From the NCBI GenBank assembly GCA_018417955.1, contig JACTVC010000025.1:248001-312000 (forward strand): DNA of 64,000 nt, given 5' to 3'. The position numbers and the translations under genes are program-made. This document shows, one piece after another, positions 1 through 18,935 of this stretch (the first letter of the stretch is position 1; every line of letters begins with the position of its first letter). A model generated the notes under the pieces. It was given only the letters and a program-made list of their open reading frames with translations. It was not told the origin of the DNA and made no database searches. This stretch comes from Laccaria trichodermophora (lineage: Eukaryota > Basidiomycota > Agaricomycetes > Agaricales > Hydnangiaceae).

Positions 1-838
1 TATCCAACGGGTCCGAGTCTGACTCCAATTTTGGATCAATTTCTTTGAATGTGCAGCGAATTATCTGAGGAGCATGAGAAAGAATTAGACGGATCTCGTT
101 CGCAGTACAGGTGTCTACAGATAACACCCGTAATTGATGCCAGGGGGCCAGCACATCGGACAGGCCGAAGTTGCTGAGATGAAGGATTGACAGTTGTGGG
201 GCCATTGATAAATCTAAGGGTTGTCCGGGCCTTAAATGAGCAGTAGCTGCGGTAAGAAGAGGTAGTGATTTTTCGACACCGGAATTGGCGTTGAAACATT
301 CGTGCGCGGTGTGGGGGAATAAGAATCGCACTTCCTTCCATTGCGGCGAGACAGAAGCAAGTAGAGTTAGAATTTTTACTGGATAATGGGATCTCCATGG
401 TTTTAGACCTTCGATTGTGTTATGATTAAGAGAAAAGGAGATGGGATAATTTGCAGTTCTAGAAAGCCAGTCACGAAGGAGATCGGTTTGAGCCTCGTAG
501 CGAGCTTTTTTGAGCCAGAGGCGTATTGTAGTCCAAAGAATCGGGGTCGACCAAACAAAATGTCTGAAACTCTGGCAGATTTTGCCTAAAAAGAGAGGAG
601 TTTTTCCGTAAGTTAACTCTTTGCCCAAGGTTTTGTGGAATATCTCAGTCTTTATCTCTGATGGAAGTTGATTGATCGGGGATAGAGAGTTTAATTGTGA
701 GCGCAATCGTCGATGATCCTCTTGTTGTTTGAGAACAAGAGCCTGCGTTTGCGCCATTTCCAATTCCAATGCGGCGATTTGTAGTAGTAAACCGCTCTTT
801 GCCTTGGCATTCTCAGAATGATCATGATGTTCTGTCAT
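1..838 (-). CDS. F-box-like protein, partial (runs off left edge)
   Basis: A single open frame starts at the ATG at 838-836 and stays open for 279 codons to the window edge, so the C-terminus is missing. The N-terminus is a short heptad-like helix rich in Leu, Glu and Gln. It is followed by INQLPSEIKTEIFHKTLG, the typical start of an F-box in the many basidiomycete F-box-like proteins. A region that looks like the start of leucine-rich-repeat-type segments follows (for example LSILHLSNFGLSDVL). Known for the family: the F-box binds Skp1 and the C-terminal repeats choose the substrate of an SCF ubiquitin ligase. Inferred here: the same role, substrate unknown. No intron is needed in the visible part. 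Such genes form large, fast-evolving families in mushrooms, so the specific function cannot be named. Confidence 0.75.
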   Translation of the reverse strand, partial: MTEHHDHSENAKAKSGLLLQIAALELEMAQTQALVLKQQEDHRRLRSQLNSLSPINQLPSEIKTEIFHKTLGKELTYGKTPLFLGKICQSFRHFVWSTPILWTTIRLWLKKARYEAQTDLLRDWLSRTANYPISFSLNHNTIEGLKPWRSHYPVKILTLLASVSPQWKEVRFLFPHTAHECFNANSGVEKSLPLLTAATAHLRPGQPLDLSMAPQLSILHLSNFGLSDVLAPWHQLRVLSVDTCTANEIRLILSHAPQIIRCTFKEIDPKLESDSDPLD

Positions 839-2666
839 GTTTATCGTATCTTCTGCTTTTTGTTATCTTTCCTTCATCAACCCGAGAAAAAAAATATCCT
901 TACGTCGCAATGTGCCAGTTGCCAACGCTTCAAGGTGCGCAGTGAATGTAACTTGAGTAGGTCTCTGTTAATAAGTAACTTCCCACGATCAAGTGCTCGA
1001 ACGCAGTTCAAGAATCCTCATCCTCGAAAACTCGAACGACGGCGACGAATACTTACATGAGCTCCGGAGGCCAACGCACCCTCGGCGGTCGGGCAATGCC
1101 ACATTCGTGGACGTCGCTGTCGAGTCAAAAGTCACCGGTACCGGTCCCTATTCATCACATTCGCGTTATCTTTACTCGCATCCCCACAATTATCCTGGCG
1201 GCGGTAAAAAGCGACAGATGACTCTGTCGCGTATCCTCACCGATACTCCAACGACCACTCTTTAGGATCTTAAAGGCCACTTCGCCACGTACGTGTTGGG
1301 TATGTTTTATTGTTGGATTTGTTGACGGGTGTGATGGGTAGTATCTTCCTACGCGCCCAAGGTCAACTACGGACTCCTTGCCAAGTTCTGGAAGTTCCCC
1401 AAGTCATGTCGACGACGAACGTTGGTCTGACTGATCAACACGCCTTCCACTCTCGTCCGGATTCAGGGCCAGGTCTTCGTCGTGGTATTATGTATTTATG
1501 CTATTCTATCCACGGCCTTCACTGACTATGATCGATAGAATTTTTGGGTGAAAGAACATCGTCAGATATATTTGATCGTAAACCCTCTCGTGTGGTATTT
1601 AAGCACTCCATCTATACTACATACATCCTTGTTCAGGGTTTCCTGATCTTACGTGGTAGGAGAGGGTACAGAGAGATTCCAGTACGCCTTGCCTGTCTTT
1701 TTTCTACCCCTCTCTCTAACGTCTCAGTCGTCAAATCAGGTTTCCTCTCTATTGGCTAGAATCTCTGCACTACTTCCTCCTTTTCTCCCATGGGCCGCCA
1801 ACTTTTTCTGCATCACTAGCTCCCTGCGCTACACTTTGTTATCATGATATCATGTGGGGTCTTTGACCTCCCCACTACAACGCTCCGTCCTCGCGTGCAG
1901 TCACAGGTTGCTGGTGTAAGCTGGTGCACTGATCATACTTGCTATTCGGATCTTCCGGCGTTAGAGCCCTCCCACGTACAGCAGTCTCTAGACGAGATTT
2001 TGCAAAGGCGAAGATGATGAAGACGTGTGGTTTCGCTTGGCTTAGGGATAGGTCTTCTGCGCATAGACCGCTTGCTGATTTATGTAGACAGATGTAAGTC
2101 ATCCACCTATCTCAACATGATATAGCTGACGAATTCTGATAGTCTACACATTACGGTAGCGTCAGAGTCGCAACACAAGTCCGCAGCGGCCGTTTTGACG
2201 ATTGCCAGGGAGGGTGGGGAGCCGTGTGCCTATTGTTGTCGTAGATCACTACGCGCAAGGCAAGCCGCATGAAGACGAACTTACCGAAACAGCAGCCATA
2301 ATAGGGAGAGCAGAACCAGGTCGTGGTATCTTTGCGGGAGAGCCTATCAAGGAAATAGACCTGAAGGTGCGGCGGCTATGAAAATTACCGCATATCTTTT
2401 GACTGGTCAGATGCTGAAGCTGAAAAGTTGCACAAGTGTTATATCCGGAAGCTGCCTCGTAGGACATTTGTAGCTTGTTTGTTGTTACGATACTACACTC
2501 CGAATCAATCCATGCTGTAGGTACTTCCTGGTGTGGCCAGCGTTTCCGAAGCGTTGCATATAGCACTGGGCGCGTTATTGTAGTGTGTTTAGCTGTACGC
2601 GTCAAGTACCTTACGTAGTCCTCACAAACTAATGCCCAAGTAGCGAAAAATGAAGAACGAAGGAAA
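839..2666. other. Intergenic, possible gene remnant
   Basis: I see no convincing gene here. One plus-strand stretch, about 2215-2381, stays open for some 55 codons and includes the segment EPGRGIFAGEPIKEIDL. That resembles the 'GRGIFA' start of SET domains, but it ends at a stop and no further SET motif follows in a consistent frame. Short plus-strand frames between 1310 and 1850 have no recognisable motif. Confidence 0.3.
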
Positions 2667-5600
2667 TCAAACACCGAGATGAATATATGTAGCCCATCGG
2701 CTTGGGTGAACCCCTTTCTCTTGTAACCTTCGGACTGCTAAATCAAGTGCGTATGGTATCAATTTCGGGTCCACTTCTTGATCGGGGTCCTTAAACAACT
2801 CTTCATAAACTGTACGCGCGATCTCAGGACCATCTCTATCGTCCATCGTCCTAAATCCAGATATTTATAACATGTCCGAGGAACGGGTGAGTATTTGAAA
2901 ACTGACCACATTGTGCCGATAACACTTCGAAACCCTGGCTGGCTATCAAGGCTACTTACTCTACAGTGAGATCGAAATATTACTCACCAGCGTAAATCAT
3001 AGCACTTGCGAGGTTAAGAGTTTCGTCCGGAATTGACAGGTCGTTTGATGCGCTCTCGCAAGCACTAAGAAATGCGAGGAATGCGTTGGGCGTCTGGCAG
3101 CCAATCAACTTAGCAAGCGTCAACCGCCCATCTTCAAGCTCAAAACCGCTATTCAGAGGATCACCTCGGTCTTGATGACCATGACAAGCAAGATGAAGAA
3201 TCGAAGCTTGAGCGAGGTGAATGGTCGCATCTTCTACAGTCCGGTTTGAATTAGAAATAGTCAGCGGTGTACCAGCCTCACCCAACCGAAGAAGTTGGTT
3301 GGGAGGGGTAAATTGTTCAACGAACTTTACTTCGTTCACTGTCATTGGTGACCTTTGGTTGTTGGTTGGGCCAACACCAGTATTTTGAGTTGTGAGCTAA
3401 GAAGTGCGGAAGGCTTTGAGCGAGCTGAGAGGAGGGCTGAAATAGTTGGTGTGTAAGAAGAAACAGCATATGTTGAAACACTTTCGACGTCGGATGTTCC
3501 GAAACCTATCCCTGCAGCGTGGAGCGGAAGAAATCCAAAGGGACCAGTGGGACACCACCACAGACGTGTGCGCTTCAACGGATCTGCATTCTACCATGTC
3601 TCAGATAAGCTTGAGAATTTGAGGGAGTAAAACCTTACCGAGGTAGCGCCCAAGCGGTCGAGAACTGGTTTTGCTATGTGTTGCCATAAACCCCTAAGCA
3701 TCTTTGCATAACGGGGCAGGGAGCGGGCTGAAATTTTGGGCTTGCCTGCCCTTTCTTGTTCTGGGATATACTCTTCCTCCTGTAAAATAGAACGAGACTC
3801 TCGATTAGCTTGTTGTATCCCGATCAACAGGTTCTCCAGGACATTCTCTGTGAGTGTAGACAAATAAATTGCGTCAATACCAGATTGGCGAATGAGCAGG
3901 GCGGCATATGTTGACGAATTTCCCATCAGTACCACAACTGGCCCTTCTGATGCGACCTTCATTAGAATATCATACGTTTTCGGTAACAGGAAATCCTTGA
4001 ATCCGGGGATAGCGCGGACCTCGTCCACAAGCCTTTTAAACGAGCTCTCTAGCTCCATCTGCTTTCTAGCCTCAGCTTCTGAAACACCGGAATTTACCTG
4101 TCCCTTACAACCATCAAGCTCGATGGCGGTTTCTTGAAGTTGATGCGCCAGACCTTCCGGCAAACCATCGAATGAGGTTCGTAACCGCAACAGCCGCGTC
4201 CAAAATAGAGCACGAGATCTGTCAACAACCTCTAAACATTTTTCTGGTCCTCTTGAAATGAGAGCCTGGATAGGCCCATCCCGTGCAAGAGGAGCAGACT
4301 CATTCTTGAGGCGCCGCATACGGCCTTCGAAAAATCGTTGACTCGGATCCGTATGAACACTCGATGATTGATTGATAAAGAATTCGGTTATGTCAAAATT
4401 GAGACTCTCAGTGTGACGAACTTCGGAACCAAGATGCCGAAGGAGCGCTTGAATGGTTCGCCGCTTCAGCGGAAGAGACAATACGTTTTCGTCGCTCGAC
4501 AGAAGCTTATCAATCACAGGAAATCTACTGCTTGTCGGCAGGCCTGGAATTGAGGAATCGCTTGAGGCCGGTAATGCAATGAGGTCCTCGGGCCAATGAA
4601 CATGAAAGTTTTTTTTGAATTGCAGGTCCTGGAAGTCCAAACGCGCATCATCGAAAGTTTTTTGACACCCCTCAATAGGATAGAAGCCAAAAATACAGCT
4701 ATGACCAAATCTATGACCAAACAGCTCAGTGTTACTCTCGCGAAGAACGCGATATTGAAACGTGTGGGAGCTTTTCGGTAGAGAGTCAACTGGGAGAATT
4801 GTGCGGTGCACATACGCCGTGATAGCCTTTCGCAAGGCCTCACGCTCATCTTCCCAGGCCCATTTGAGATTGTTTTGCTCTAAGAGCTGCGCATCATCAG
4901 CCACCTTGCCACTCAGTGGCAGACGCAGGTTTCGTTGGTATATCATAAACGATAGAAGGAGCGACTGGGGGTGGCGCGAAACATCGAAAGCGCTACTGAA
5001 GAACATCCGCCATGTGAATTAAACACATATCTTCAAGCCCAAGAGTAAACCGGCTAAGACCATGCACCGTATTGTTGAATAGCATATTCAGAGTGTCTAT
5101 TTTTTTTTTCGTAGGCAGTTTTGATGATTCAGGCTCGTCATCGCTGCTAGCGACGTTGCCAGTGACATACAGCTCCAATCCTTTCGCAAGCAAGGTAATT
5201 GCGTCGTGCCAGTCCTTTGCTGACACCCGCCGTGATACGGTAAGTGCCGTTGAAACAACTAGGAGTTCCAGGATAGAGACATATGGGGGTGGTTGGGGCG
5301 GAAGAAGATCGAGGATGCACATAAGCATCGGGATGGATTTCTCCAGCACGTCATTGGAGGCCGAAAAGCGTCTGACCCGATAGTTTAAGATTCGCCCAAG
5401 GATCACGGTTTTTCGCGTTGTCATCCAAGATGCATCAGAAGGAAGCGCCTCTCTGAGGATCTCGAGCGATGCAGCAAGTGTCACTGCTGCCCCGTGATGA
5501 AATGACGACAACATAAGGGTTGACGCCAGCCCAACAACACCTAGAAAATAACCCGGGGAGCCTTGCTCTTGAACTGTTAGGTATTTTTGAAAAAAGGTGG

Positions 5601-7252
5601 CAGCCATGTCAACGGATGTCACATCAGTCTCTTCATCCCCATATTCATTTGCAACATAGCAAAGAATGTCGGAGTACCCTGGCTCTTTCTCTAGGTGGAC
5701 GGTGCGCATCAGATCTCCTAGTTCCTGTAAATCTTGATGATAATGATCCTGAACGTATCGGGTCCTAAGAAGACATGCACGAATACAGGGCGATTGAGTC
5801 CACTGGCGTGGGACAGCGGAAAAGATGGGCGGGTTGAACTCTTTGACGTTATCAATATAAAAAGATAGTTCATCGTGAGGCATGGATTTGCAAAGTTTCT
5901 CTACCGCTCGTATGAAGGCCGTGTGATCCAGAGAAACTTCTGTCAATTCATTTAAAGCTTGAGTGCATCAAAAGAATGAAAGTAGGCTTACGGGGCATCG
6001 CATTGGAGCACTCTTTCAAAGGAAATACCTCGAATTCAAAGGAACATTTGTGTACACCTACAGGATTTGGGGCCTGGAACAGGGTCCTGACCTTGCCGAG
6101 TGTCTTCGGGCGGTGAACCAGGGTTGCTTTGAAGCTGAAAACGATATGAGGGGAAATATACCCATTTGATCTTGCTTCACGTAGGCCACGGCGATCATCC
6201 TCCCAGGAATCAACCCAGAGCGAAGCATTGTTCACCTCATCCTCAGCGGAACAAAACTGATCGTAGGGCAGTTCGTCGCGTTTCCTCCCGCTGCGAAAGA
6301 GATCTGCAATGTGAAGGATACAGGCAGCACGGGATGTGGGTGCAGAAAGACAAGCATCTATACTTTCGAACAGGACGTCGGGAAGATCGGTTCCGTTAGA
6401 TTCTCCCGAGATGTAAAGACGTACGATATCGTGGAGGCCGCTGAGGCATTTGAACCAGATTTCAGGAAATTTGACAGTCCGAGCTAGATTTGAAATCAAC
6501 GAGAGGACAATAATGTCAAGGGTTGTGAAACAGAAGATATTTTGGGGGATGAAGAGATTCAAGATATCAAGAAGAAGATGAACAGACTTGGTGAGGTCAT
6601 CGTCAGACCCGCCCTTCGCATATCGGTGGCGAAGGGTTTCGCCAACAATGAACAAGGTCCTCTCCATGCCGAAGGATGAGATCCATCCAGCGTTCTCCGC
6701 CTTCTGTCGGGTTGCCTTGAACAACTCTATTCCCTCCTCCAGTGCACCTTCCGCATCCTCACGAATGTAGCGATGCATGAACGAAGAGGAAGTGGCTGCT
6801 GCCACTGCAAGGTGTGCCAAACTCCCCGGTTCTTCCGCCTCCAACCACCGTTGCATCAGTTGGATTGACCGTTCCAGGTATAAAATCTCTGTGGTCTCCT
6901 CGTAGAGATCACGAGAGTGACTTGCAAGGCAAAAGCAGGTGAAGGCGTACCCTGGCTCCTGCAACAAAGATACAAAGTTGAGAACTAGGATTGAGCCTTG
7001 ATCTATATCTTCTGGAACACGTCGTAATTCATAATGACGAAGGAAAAGCAACGATTTGAAGCCGTTACGATTAATCCAACGCACATCTGGGCATAGTGGC
7101 GCAATATCTTTTTGGATAGCTAGGCCTACGTCTTCGATATACGCTGAAAGAGTTCCATAAGAATACCCCTTGACTGTTGCCTGAATCTGAGCTATGAATT
7201 GACGGTGATCCATTGGGTGCTGAACGTTGAACTTTGATTGCGAAGTTTGCAT
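2667..7252 (-). CDS. CHAT-domain protein with duplicated TPR-like N-terminal modules; two apparent frameshifts
   Basis: Exons read on the minus strand: 7252-5992, intron, 5939 to about 4996, then a frame change, about 5006-3639, intron, 3590-2988, 2934-2907 and 2850-2667 (TGA). The C-terminus is a CHAT domain (caspase-like peptidase fold). It has FGFLPLHAAG at its start, the catalytic His in LHLACHGHQD, the Cys in FLSACESA, and GFRSVIGTMWTMDDRDGP near the end. The N-terminal half is helical and TPR-like and is present twice. MDHRQFI...LSAYIEDV (aa 14 on) matches LDHTAFI...LSFYIDNV; ACILHIADLF matches MCLIHMADVL; WEDDRRGLREA matches WEDEREALRKA. The 51-bp intron at 5940-5991 joins the two modules in frame. 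Two joins do not work as GT-AG introns of normal size: near 4996-5006, and near 3350, where one base seems to be missing between TTKGH and MTVNEV. Either these are real frameshifts, making a recent pseudogene, or sequence errors. CHAT proteases with TPR partners are linked to regulated proteolysis and self/non-self responses; a role here is inference. Confidence 0.85.
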
Positions 7253-7525
7253 AGTAATGGCAAGGCGGTGAGCGTTCGCGTTCTCTCACATCACGTGAGC
7301 AAGTATATGGATTTGGTTATGCACTCTTCCACCATCATGCAGCTCCTCTTACACACGTTAACTGGGAAGACCTTCACGCTTTGATTATCAGGACACAAGC
7401 TAAAATACAGGACACAGAGAAGTTCGTTTATATGTATCCACACTGGTGATGCTAATACGGATGCATTATACACTCCCAGCATAGTCCAGCCTCCCTGTCG
7501 ATCAACAACGTCTACATGCTTCTAA
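7253..7525. other. Divergent intergenic region
   Basis: This short spacer lies between the start of the minus-strand CHAT gene and the plus-strand gene at 7526, so it probably carries both promoters. I see no clear TATA element or repeat. Confidence 0.4.
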
Positions 7526-8262
7526 ATGCTCAAGTTAATATCAGCATTGACTATATTCTCAGGCCTCATTTTCAATAATCGTCAACTTGACGATACACTG
7601 ATGCTCGCGGACTACCTCATCAAGAAAGAATCCATAATTCAGCTCCGTAAGCAATACTCTGCTATTGCTTTGCCACTCTGATTTCCAACGCAGTTTCTCG
7701 TCTCTCCGGCGGTGGCTATCCGCAATACATATTGACTAAGGCCGTAGAGCTCAACAACGACCAGGAAACTGTCGAGTTCAAGTTCTACCCTCTTTATGAC
7801 AAGATATTGAATTACTGGTTCCCTCCGGCCGACGGCTATGATGTCTGCCCTCAGTGGACTATCCCGGACACCCGAAAATCGGTCGATTTTACCATTGCCT
7901 TTGTCATTGAGCTCCACCAGCGACTGTTACTTCTGGTCGAGATCAAGCCCCCATCGGACTTTCACGTAGACTCGGGACGAGAAGCAGCTATCATTCAAAT
8001 TAGACAACGTCTAGATGAAATTGGCCCGACTAACCAGCATCTGGATCGACTATATGCCATTTCGGCGATTGGGAAGAAGTGGAGAGCATGTTATGTTTCG
8101 AAGGGTAATGACAGCAGGGATGGACAACCCGTACGTGGCGTTGCTAATGCGGTCTCGTTGAGGTCTGCAGACATCGATTGTTGGAATCCTGACATTACAT
8201 CCGACGAGTCTTTCACGGCGCTACAAGAAATAGTGACGACAATTAAAGGCTATGTTGCCTAG
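7526..8262 (+). CDS. Hypothetical protein with a D...ExK (PD-(D/E)XK-like) motif
   Basis: Two exons, 7526-7646 and 7694-8262, join in frame (CTC C / TT TCT) across a 47-bp intron with GTAAGC and CGCAG sites, giving 229 aa. The ATG at 7526 is the first in frame after a stop; a later in-frame Met gives a shorter alternative. The protein resembles a hypothetical family I associate with polypore and mushroom genomes (segments such as KILNYWFPPADGYDVCPQW and GPTNQHLDRLYAISAIGKKW). The segment KSVDFTIAFVIE...LLLLVEIKPP places an Asp about 17 residues before Glu-x-Lys at the end of a hydrophobic strand. That is the spacing expected of the PD-(D/E)XK nuclease-like fold. The fold and any nuclease activity are inference. 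No signal peptide or membrane segment is evident beyond a mildly hydrophobic first 17 residues. Confidence 0.7.
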
Positions 8263-8782
8263 TCCTCTCTTACCAATTCATCCTTTGCCGCCCAACACTG
8301 CTGAAATGTCCCTAAACTTTCTTCGGGTATTACGTCTCATGCTCGCCACCTCTTGCTCGCCACCTCCTGCTTGCCAGCCACATTGTGATTGATGAAAGAA
8401 TAAAACAGACTAGAAACAGCCACTTGACGCCTGTCTCGATGGCTATAGATGCCTAGTTCGGTCGTTTGCCTCGACCCGGAAGCCCCATACCTAAACAAGA
8501 TCAATGAGCGGAGCGTTTTTGGATTTGGTCTATCGATTCCTCGATAGTTGTGACTCATCTCCAAAGGAATTGGGCGTTGGCCCCACTGCACCATATGGAC
8601 GACCCCTCCCAATGACTTCCTAGCCAATGTATACAAGTAACTTATGTCTACTAAGGAGTCCGACCGCCGCTTCTTTTCCGTCAGCTGCATCATGCGACGT
8701 CTGGCCGATCGCCTTATAAGCCCCACCAACTAAAAACTAGCCCATCACTCCGCATCTCAACAACTCCAGAAATTCGAACATC
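8263..8782. other. Intergenic region
   Basis: This 520-bp spacer separates two plus-strand genes. I see no coding potential. CT-rich sequence upstream of the dehydrogenase start at 8783 is the probable promoter area. Confidence 0.4.
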
Positions 8783-9703
8783 ATGCCCTCCTGGTTAATC
8801 ACTGGTACTAGCAGGGGCATCGGTCTCGGCATTGTATGCGAGCTCGTACGTTTTTTTATCACGGCTTTCGTTACTTTTACTAATGAGCCATTTCAAGTTG
8901 AAAGAGGAGAAGAACTTTGTCATTGCGACGGCTCGCGACCTCAGCGCCAAGGCGCTGCAAGAGCTCGCTGCAATATACCCCAAGAATCGTCTCGCTCTCA
9001 TTGAGCTCGACATTACGGACGTCACGAGCGTCAAGAAAGCCGCAGAGGAAGCCGCTGCCCTTCTTCCCAACGGGCTCGACTACTTGATCAACAACGCGGG
9101 CATCTGCCTGCAGCTCATGACTCCCTTTGAGGACCTGTGCGTTTTCCATGTCGGACCTTGCCCCCTTCCTTGCTGAGGCTAGCTTTGTTGAACGATAGTG
9201 ACATGGAGCTGTTCGTAGAAGAACTTCATTTCTACACCATCTCCGTCATCCAAGTGACGTCCGCGTTCCTTCCCTTGATCAGGAAGTCCGCCGTGAAGAA
9301 AATCATATTCATCACATCTATCCTCGGCTCGCTTGAGATCACCGGGTCATGGCCTTTGTTTGGCAACTCGTACTCTATCTCCAAAGCGGCCTTGAACATG
9401 TGGGTCCCTCTCCTCTTTTCCATCATCCTTCCTGCTACATTAACTTTTTTACTGACTAGGCTTGCCTGCAAGTGGGGCGCGGTCCTCAAAAATGATGGGA
9501 TTGTTGTTGCTCTTGTTCATCCAGGTTGGGTACAGACCAGTATGGGCGATCCGTGCAAGGAGTGGATGGAGATGCACGCTCCAAATATTCCCCAGATTAC
9601 AGTTGCCCAATCATCTGCGGGCATTGTGGAAGTGGCGAAGAGCATCACTGTCGAGGCTACGGTACCCTTCTACCAGTATGATGGCAGCAGACTTCCATTC
9701 TGA
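8783..9703 (+). CDS. Short-chain dehydrogenase/reductase (SDR)
   Basis: Four exons (8783-8845, 8898-9136, 9199-9399, 9460-9703) give 248 aa in one continuous frame. The Rossmann cofactor motif TGTSRGIG is at aa 8-15, NNAG is at about aa 87-90, the catalytic Ser is in SILGS, and YSISK supplies the Tyr and Lys. So the classical Asn-Ser-Tyr-Lys set is complete. Length and motifs fit small cytosolic NAD(P)-dependent reductases of the C-factor/carbonyl reductase type. The substrate cannot be told from sequence. The first intron ends in TTCAAG, a less usual acceptor, chosen because it alone keeps the frame. The gene converges on the ABC transporter gene with about 180 bp between them. Confidence 0.9.
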
Positions 9704-9885
9704 GTGTATTATTGATATGCGTAGTTGACACTTCCTGGTGGTCCCCAACTGCTTGTGATTGCTCTCCGATCTATATACATGACAGTCGTGAAACAATCTT
9801 CAAAACGTCAACCTCAATTGCCACATTATGGTAGCTGGGATATAAATATACTATAAAGCCATTCAAAGACCAGTGTACGGAAACT

Positions 9886-15928
<6,043 letters not shown>

Positions 15929-16739
15929 CGTAAAACGTATATTCTTGAGATGCCAACTGGCCGCCACGTCCACTTGTTCACGGTTTTGAAGACGGCGGAA
16001 CGGGGGAATAGATGGCGACCTTGAAGATCAGCTGTTTGATATGAGGCAGGGCGGCTGCTGAAGGTGAAGTTATAGGCTCGGTTAGACATCCGTTGGGTGC
16101 GTATGTTGCAGGAGTCATGACGCGTACGAATCGAAGCGGCAACGATAAAAGGGGTCGCAGTCAAGGCACAACAAGCACGCCGTGAGAGTTGCTATTTTCG
16201 TCATCCAATCACAAAATGATATTCCACTCAAATTCCACTTCAGCAATTCTCGAGACTCGAGATCTAGGGCAAAAAAACAAAACGAGGAGAGCATGTATGT
16301 TCAATATACGTCCTGAATAACAGTGCGTAACCCTATACTTGCCATCCATGTACTAAGGCTCTCTGATTGATTGCATTTTTTGAGCGCTCAGCACGGAGTT
16401 CAGTAATACTTATGTGCCATATGTGGTAGACACTGGTAGACATCACGCAGATAAATGGAGTTTGAGATGTAATAATATTCCATGGAACCTCCAAGTTTCC
16501 CCGTTGGAAATGGATAAACAATCGAAGTCAAACATTGAACAAGTAGACTAATATAGCTACAATCCAAACATATCTTGCTATCCATGGGCTTGAATGAACC
16601 ATAGACGAGAGGCTGCACGAAGCAGAGAATTCCAAAAATTTCCAAGAACAATCCATTTGCTGAAATCCACTGCTTCATCAAGTGATGTGTAGTTGAAGTT
16701 CCAGCAAAGAGAGAGCCCGAAAAAAGGGAGGATCCCCCG
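15929..16739. other. Intergenic region upstream of the ABC transporter
   Basis: I see no gene here. It holds the promoter side of the transporter and the 3' flank of the U2 snRNA gene. Two overlapping minus-strand frames near 16333-16681 have no motif and are probably chance. Confidence 0.4.
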
Positions 16740-16917
16740 ACGACACAAGCCAGTGGTGCAGCAGCAAGGTCATCGCGTCCAAGGGGTGCAAGCAGAGCCC
16801 AAGGAACTGGGGCGGCAAAAATTAGATAACCAAGAATGGAGGCGGTGCCTCCATAATAGTGGTTAAACTATTAAGAACAGATACTACACTTGATCTAAGC
16901 CAAAAGGCCAGAGTGGT
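16740..16917 (-). ncRNA. U2 spliceosomal snRNA
   Basis: The minus strand carries the hallmark 5' region of U2: GGCCTTTTGGCT, then AGATCAAGTGTAGTATCTGT and TCTT. It includes the GUAGUA branch-point-pairing sequence and stem IIa. A perfect hairpin TGGAGGC/GCCTCCA (stem IIb) lies at about 16837-16855. The Sm site AATTTTTG is at 16816-16823, followed by GC-rich sequence able to form stems III/IV. The 5' end is set at about 16917 by comparison with known U2; the 3' end near 16740 is only an estimate from usual length. Its role is branch-site recognition in pre-mRNA splicing. The loop after GGCCTTTTGGCT reads TTAGATC instead of the common AAGATC, a minor change. Confidence 0.93.
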
Positions 16918-17701
16918 AAGGAAACGAACATGTCGGGGCGAGCCTTTTATAGGGCTGCTGAATGCGCACGGACCATCTAGTGATGGGACTTTTGAAATCA
17001 AACTCCGAAGGGAATGATGAACGAGTCATGAAGGCATGATGACTTGCTCCGCACGCCCTCCTCGATACATAAACCTGCTGCAAAGACTCCAGATAGAATT
17101 GTTGCGTGGAACATGGAGCTGTGCAGCACGCAGGAAAATTGTCCCATAATTCGCCTCCACTCCTATCCTGTCTCTTTATTAAAGTATGCCCGTGCTGCCG
17201 CACATATGTGCGTTGACCACTCGCCATAGGAAATCAAAATAAGTCCTAAGTTTTCCGATTACTTGCCGGCTGGATTCCACTTGAGGTTGGAGTGCGCGAC
17301 ACTAACCTGGACCTTCTTTTCCGTCGCGATCGACTTCAAACTGGCGGTTCAATCGCACAGAGGCCAAATTTGTTGACTAACAACTTCAGGCAGCCCATAC
17401 CCCCCAGAAGGATATACGCTCTTTCGCTAAGTGTCCTTGTAGATATTGTTGTACCCATTCTACGTAAAGGCATTGCGGTTTAGATATTATTTATGCACAA
17501 ACGTTTCGCGCGTTGTTGACGCGTTGTTGTACCCGTCGATCATCGATCACTTCCCCGATTGGGAAAAACGGAAGATCGGCTTTATCTTATCTCGGTCCTC
17601 CTCCTCCGACTGTTCACCACTACCTGGGCCTTACTGTAAGCGAGGATTCCAATTTGCATTCGTACTTCAATAACAGACATCCCAGCATCCAAACGATCAC
17701 A
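16918..17701. other. Divergent intergenic region (U2 snRNA / TPI promoters)
   Basis: This spacer lies between the 5' end of the U2 gene on the minus strand and the TPI start on the plus strand. I see no gene in it. CT-rich stretches at about 17580-17700 are probably the TPI promoter and leader. Confidence 0.4.
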
Positions 17702-18721
<1,020 letters not shown>

Positions 18722-18935
18722 ATCCCCTGGAAGGGTTTTGAAGAGAGAAAGTTGTACTTTATAGGATTCCATCGCCTTTGTAAATCAGAATCTAAGAGAC
18801 GCTAGATGAGATGATCACTGGTTGAGATACATTAGTCATACCATTCGAATTCGGATCCATAGCCTCAAGAGTTATCCAAACGCGCAACGCATGAGTAGCA
18901 CAGAAATACCAAAAAAAAAACGTTGCGACCCCGTA

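Noticed and set aside
2197..2381. SET-domain gene
   Set aside because: Only the GRGIFA-like start is seen; no NHSC or later SET motif follows in any joinable frame.
16333..16681. Minus-strand frames downstream of U2
   Set aside because: No motif, no start or splice support, and the composition is unlike neighbouring exons.
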